This document shows, in pieces, positions 34,399 through 35,708 of a DNA stretch of 35,708 nucleotides (positions are counted from its first letter, which is position 1; every line of letters starts with the position of its first letter). The notes under the pieces were generated by a model. The model was not told the DNA's origin and ran no database searches. It saw only the letters and a list, made by a program, of their open reading frames with translations. The translations under genes and the position numbers were made by a program. Origin of the DNA: Actinomadura hibisca NBRC 15177 (lineage in GTDB: Bacteria > Actinomycetota > Actinomycetes > Streptosporangiales > Streptosporangiaceae); NCBI RefSeq assembly GCF_001552635.1, contig NZ_BCRO01000116.1:1-35708 (forward strand), read 5' to 3'.

Positions 34399-35241
34399 AT
34401 GAAGTGGAACACCGGGCCTGGCTGGGGCACACTCAGCGAAATGCCGACAATGCCTCCAGCCGGTCCGATGTGTACGCGCGACTCGCTCACCGCCGAACTC
34501 CGCGCCCTCGGCCTGTGCTCCGGCGAGACCCTGTTGCTGCACTCCTCGCTCAGCTCGCTGGGCTGGGTGTGCGGCGGGCCAGTCGCGGTGGTCCAGGCGC
34601 TGCTCGACGTGCTCGGCCCGGACGGGACGCTGGTGGTGCCGACCCACACCGGCGACAACTCCGATCCGGCCGAGTGGCAGGCCCCGCCAGTGCCCGAGGA
34701 ATGGTGGGCCGAGATCCGCGCCTCGATGCCGCCCTACGACCGGCGCACCACGCCCACACGCGGCATGGGCATCGTCCCGGAGACGTTGCGCTGCTGGCCG
34801 GGAGCCGTCCGCAGCACCCACCCGCAGACGTCCTTCGCGGCTGTCGGCCACCGGGCGGCGGCGATCGTGGACGGTCATGCACTGGACTGCCGGCTGGGAG
34901 AGCGCAGCCCACTGGCTCGACTGGAGGAAGCCGGGGCGCGGGTGCTGCTGCTGGGAACGGGCTTCGAGACGTGCACGGCGTTCCATCTGGCCGAGTACCG
35001 GATTCCCGGGCCGGAGGTGGAGAACTCCTTCGCCGTGCTCACGCCGCAGGGCCGCCGCTGGACGAGCGTGCGCGACACCTCGATCAGCGACGAACGTTTC
35101 GACGAACTGGGGGCGGCTTTCGAGAAGGACCGACCGGTCGTCCGGGGCAACGTGGGCGCGGCGGCATCCCGGCTGTTCCCGCTGGCCGACGCCGTGGCGT
35201 ACGCCGCGTCTTGGCTGGCTGAGCACAGGCCGCGCGGCTGA
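34399..35241 (+). CDS. AAC(3)-family aminoglycoside N-acetyltransferase
   Basis: 280 residues from the ATG at 34399, with GGAG 8 nt upstream; a later ATG (34441) has no ribosome binding site. LLLHSSLSSLGWVCGG (47-60) and DGTLVVPTHTG (75-85) are the AAC(3)/YokD fold motifs that bind acetyl-CoA. FHLAEYRIPGP and the C-terminal part match the same family. It should acetylate the 3-amino group of aminoglycosides, giving resistance if its substrate range includes them. Some family members act on other amines. It ends 40 nt before the hairpin that also terminates the rRNA operon. Confidence 0.9.
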   Translation: MKWNTGPGWGTLSEMPTMPPAGPMCTRDSLTAELRALGLCSGETLLLHSSLSSLGWVCGGPVAVVQALLDVLGPDGTLVVPTHTGDNSDPAEWQAPPVPEEWWAEIRASMPPYDRRTTPTRGMGIVPETLRCWPGAVRSTHPQTSFAAVGHRAAAIVDGHALDCRLGERSPLARLEEAGARVLLLGTGFETCTAFHLAEYRIPGPEVENSFAVLTPQGRRWTSVRDTSISDERFDELGAAFEKDRPVVRGNVGAAASRLFPLADAVAYAASWLAEHRPRG

Positions 35242-35280
35242 CCCGGATGGAATGTCGGTATGTACAGGTGCAGAAATGAG

Positions 35281-35310
35281 AAAGGCCCCGCCATTGCTGG
35301 CGGGGCCTTT
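35281..35310. terminator. Bidirectional terminator (rRNA operon / AAC(3) gene)
   Basis: AAAGGCCCCGCCA (35281-35293) is perfectly complementary to TGGCGGGGCCTTT (35298-35310), with a GCAA loop on the minus strand. On that strand it follows 5S rRNA and is the operon terminator. It also lies just after the plus-strand acetyltransferase gene. Confidence 0.9.
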
Positions 35311-35321
35311 CCGTAAAAAGA

Positions 35322-35438
35322 GTCCGGCGGTGTCCTACTCTCCCACACAGTCTCCCGTGCAGTACCATCGGCGCTGAAGGGCTTAACTTCCGGGTTCGGG
35401 ATGGGACCGGGTGTTTCCCCCTCGCCATAACCACCGAA
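35322..35438 (-). rRNA. rrf: 5S ribosomal RNA
   Basis: The minus strand reads GGTGGTTATGGCGAGGG near the 5' end, then CCCATCCCGAACCCGGAAGT and GTGTGGGAGAGTAGG, the conserved 5S core. About 117 nt, with 5' and 3' ends set by terminal helix complementarity (GTCCGGCGG / CCACCGAA region), approximate to a few bases. Confidence 0.93.
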
Positions 35439-35598
35439 CGACCAACCCCCAGACGCTCTTGCGAGCGCGGGAAGATCATCGTCCGAGCGACTCAAGGCTC
35501 GGTATCGAGTTGTTGTAGCGGTTCCCGTTTGTTTTCTGGGAACCACACAGGGACGCGAACAACTGTTTCTAAGCAGCGATCAATTTGAACGTTGTGTG
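35439..35598 (-). other. 23S-5S internal spacer
   Basis: About 160 nt with no tRNA. A processing hairpin is visible: GGTTCCC (35520-35526) with GGGAACC (35538-35544). It is transcribed as part of the rRNA precursor. Confidence 0.7.
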
Positions 35599-35708
35599 TG
35601 TTCAAGCCACTCGGCCTATTAGTACCGGTCGACTCCACACGTTACCGCGCTTCCATCTCCGGCCTATCAACCCAATGGTCTGTTGGGGGCCTTACCCCGC
35701 CCGAAAGC
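35599..35708 (-). rRNA. rrl: 23S ribosomal RNA, 3' end (partial)
   Basis: The minus strand reads GGGTTGATAGGCCGGAGATG, then CCGGTACTAATAGGCCGAG, the conserved 3' end of 23S rRNA. The gene continues beyond the window on the right. The 3' boundary is estimated from the terminal GGCTTGAACA. Confidence 0.93.

Noticed and set aside
35439..35598. tRNA gene in the 23S-5S spacer
   Set aside because: No cloverleaf can be folded; only processing stems are seen.
1..35708. CRISPR array, prophage, insertion sequence or integrase
   Set aside because: No evenly spaced identical repeats, transposase motifs, phage genes or target-site duplications are visible; gene content is chromosomal.

Overview
The window is very GC-rich with strongly G/C-ending codons, many GTG starts and several ATGA stop-start overlaps. 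It carries a 5S-23S rRNA end, DUF4192, conservon-type (HK + DUF742) and NIT-sensor genes, a CU044_5270-family protein and NarL-type two-component genes. Together these point to a filamentous actinomycete, most likely Streptosporangiales/Thermomonosporaceae (Actinomadura-like). The genus is an inference. The window looks chromosomal: I see no transposase, integrase, phage gene, CRISPR array or tRNA.

Layout. Positions 1-766 hold no convincing gene, but they contain degenerate hairpin repeats and a 13-bp inverted repeat around a pure-purine loop. The minus strand then carries DUF4192, a secreted formylglycine-type sulfatase, a phosphoribosyltransferase and an orphan MCE-domain protein (767-5033). 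A DinG/XPD-like Fe-S helicase (plus) converges on an AlaA-type aminotransferase (minus), with a clean terminator hairpin between them. An apparently degraded FtsX-like permease follows (8637-10193). It diverges from a TetR-AurF diiron oxygenase-Baeyer-Villiger monooxygenase-SDR cluster (10394-14741), which looks like one oxidative pathway under a local repressor with a palindromic operator candidate.

From 14807 to 24777 everything is on the minus strand and is signalling. A conservon-like cassette comes first in transcription order: a NIT-type sensor kinase (broken by a 1-nt homopolymer deletion), DUF742 and a periplasmic binding lipoprotein, with no roadblock or GTPase gene. Next come a membrane PP2C/SpoIIE phosphatase and two tandem paralogous STAND ATPase-TPR proteins that end where LuxR-type relatives would carry their DNA-binding domain. 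This 10-kb block is the most unusual part of the window.

The right third has a methyltransferase, cytochrome c oxidase subunit I, a DUF523/TudS-like Fe-S protein, an unrecognised 384-residue protein, a CU044_5270-family protein, an APH-fold phosphotransferase, a NarL-type response regulator and kinase pair, a GT87-like membrane mannosyltransferase and an AAC(3)-type acetyltransferase. The window ends with a shared terminator hairpin, 5S rRNA, spacer and the 3' end of 23S rRNA, all transcribed on the minus strand.
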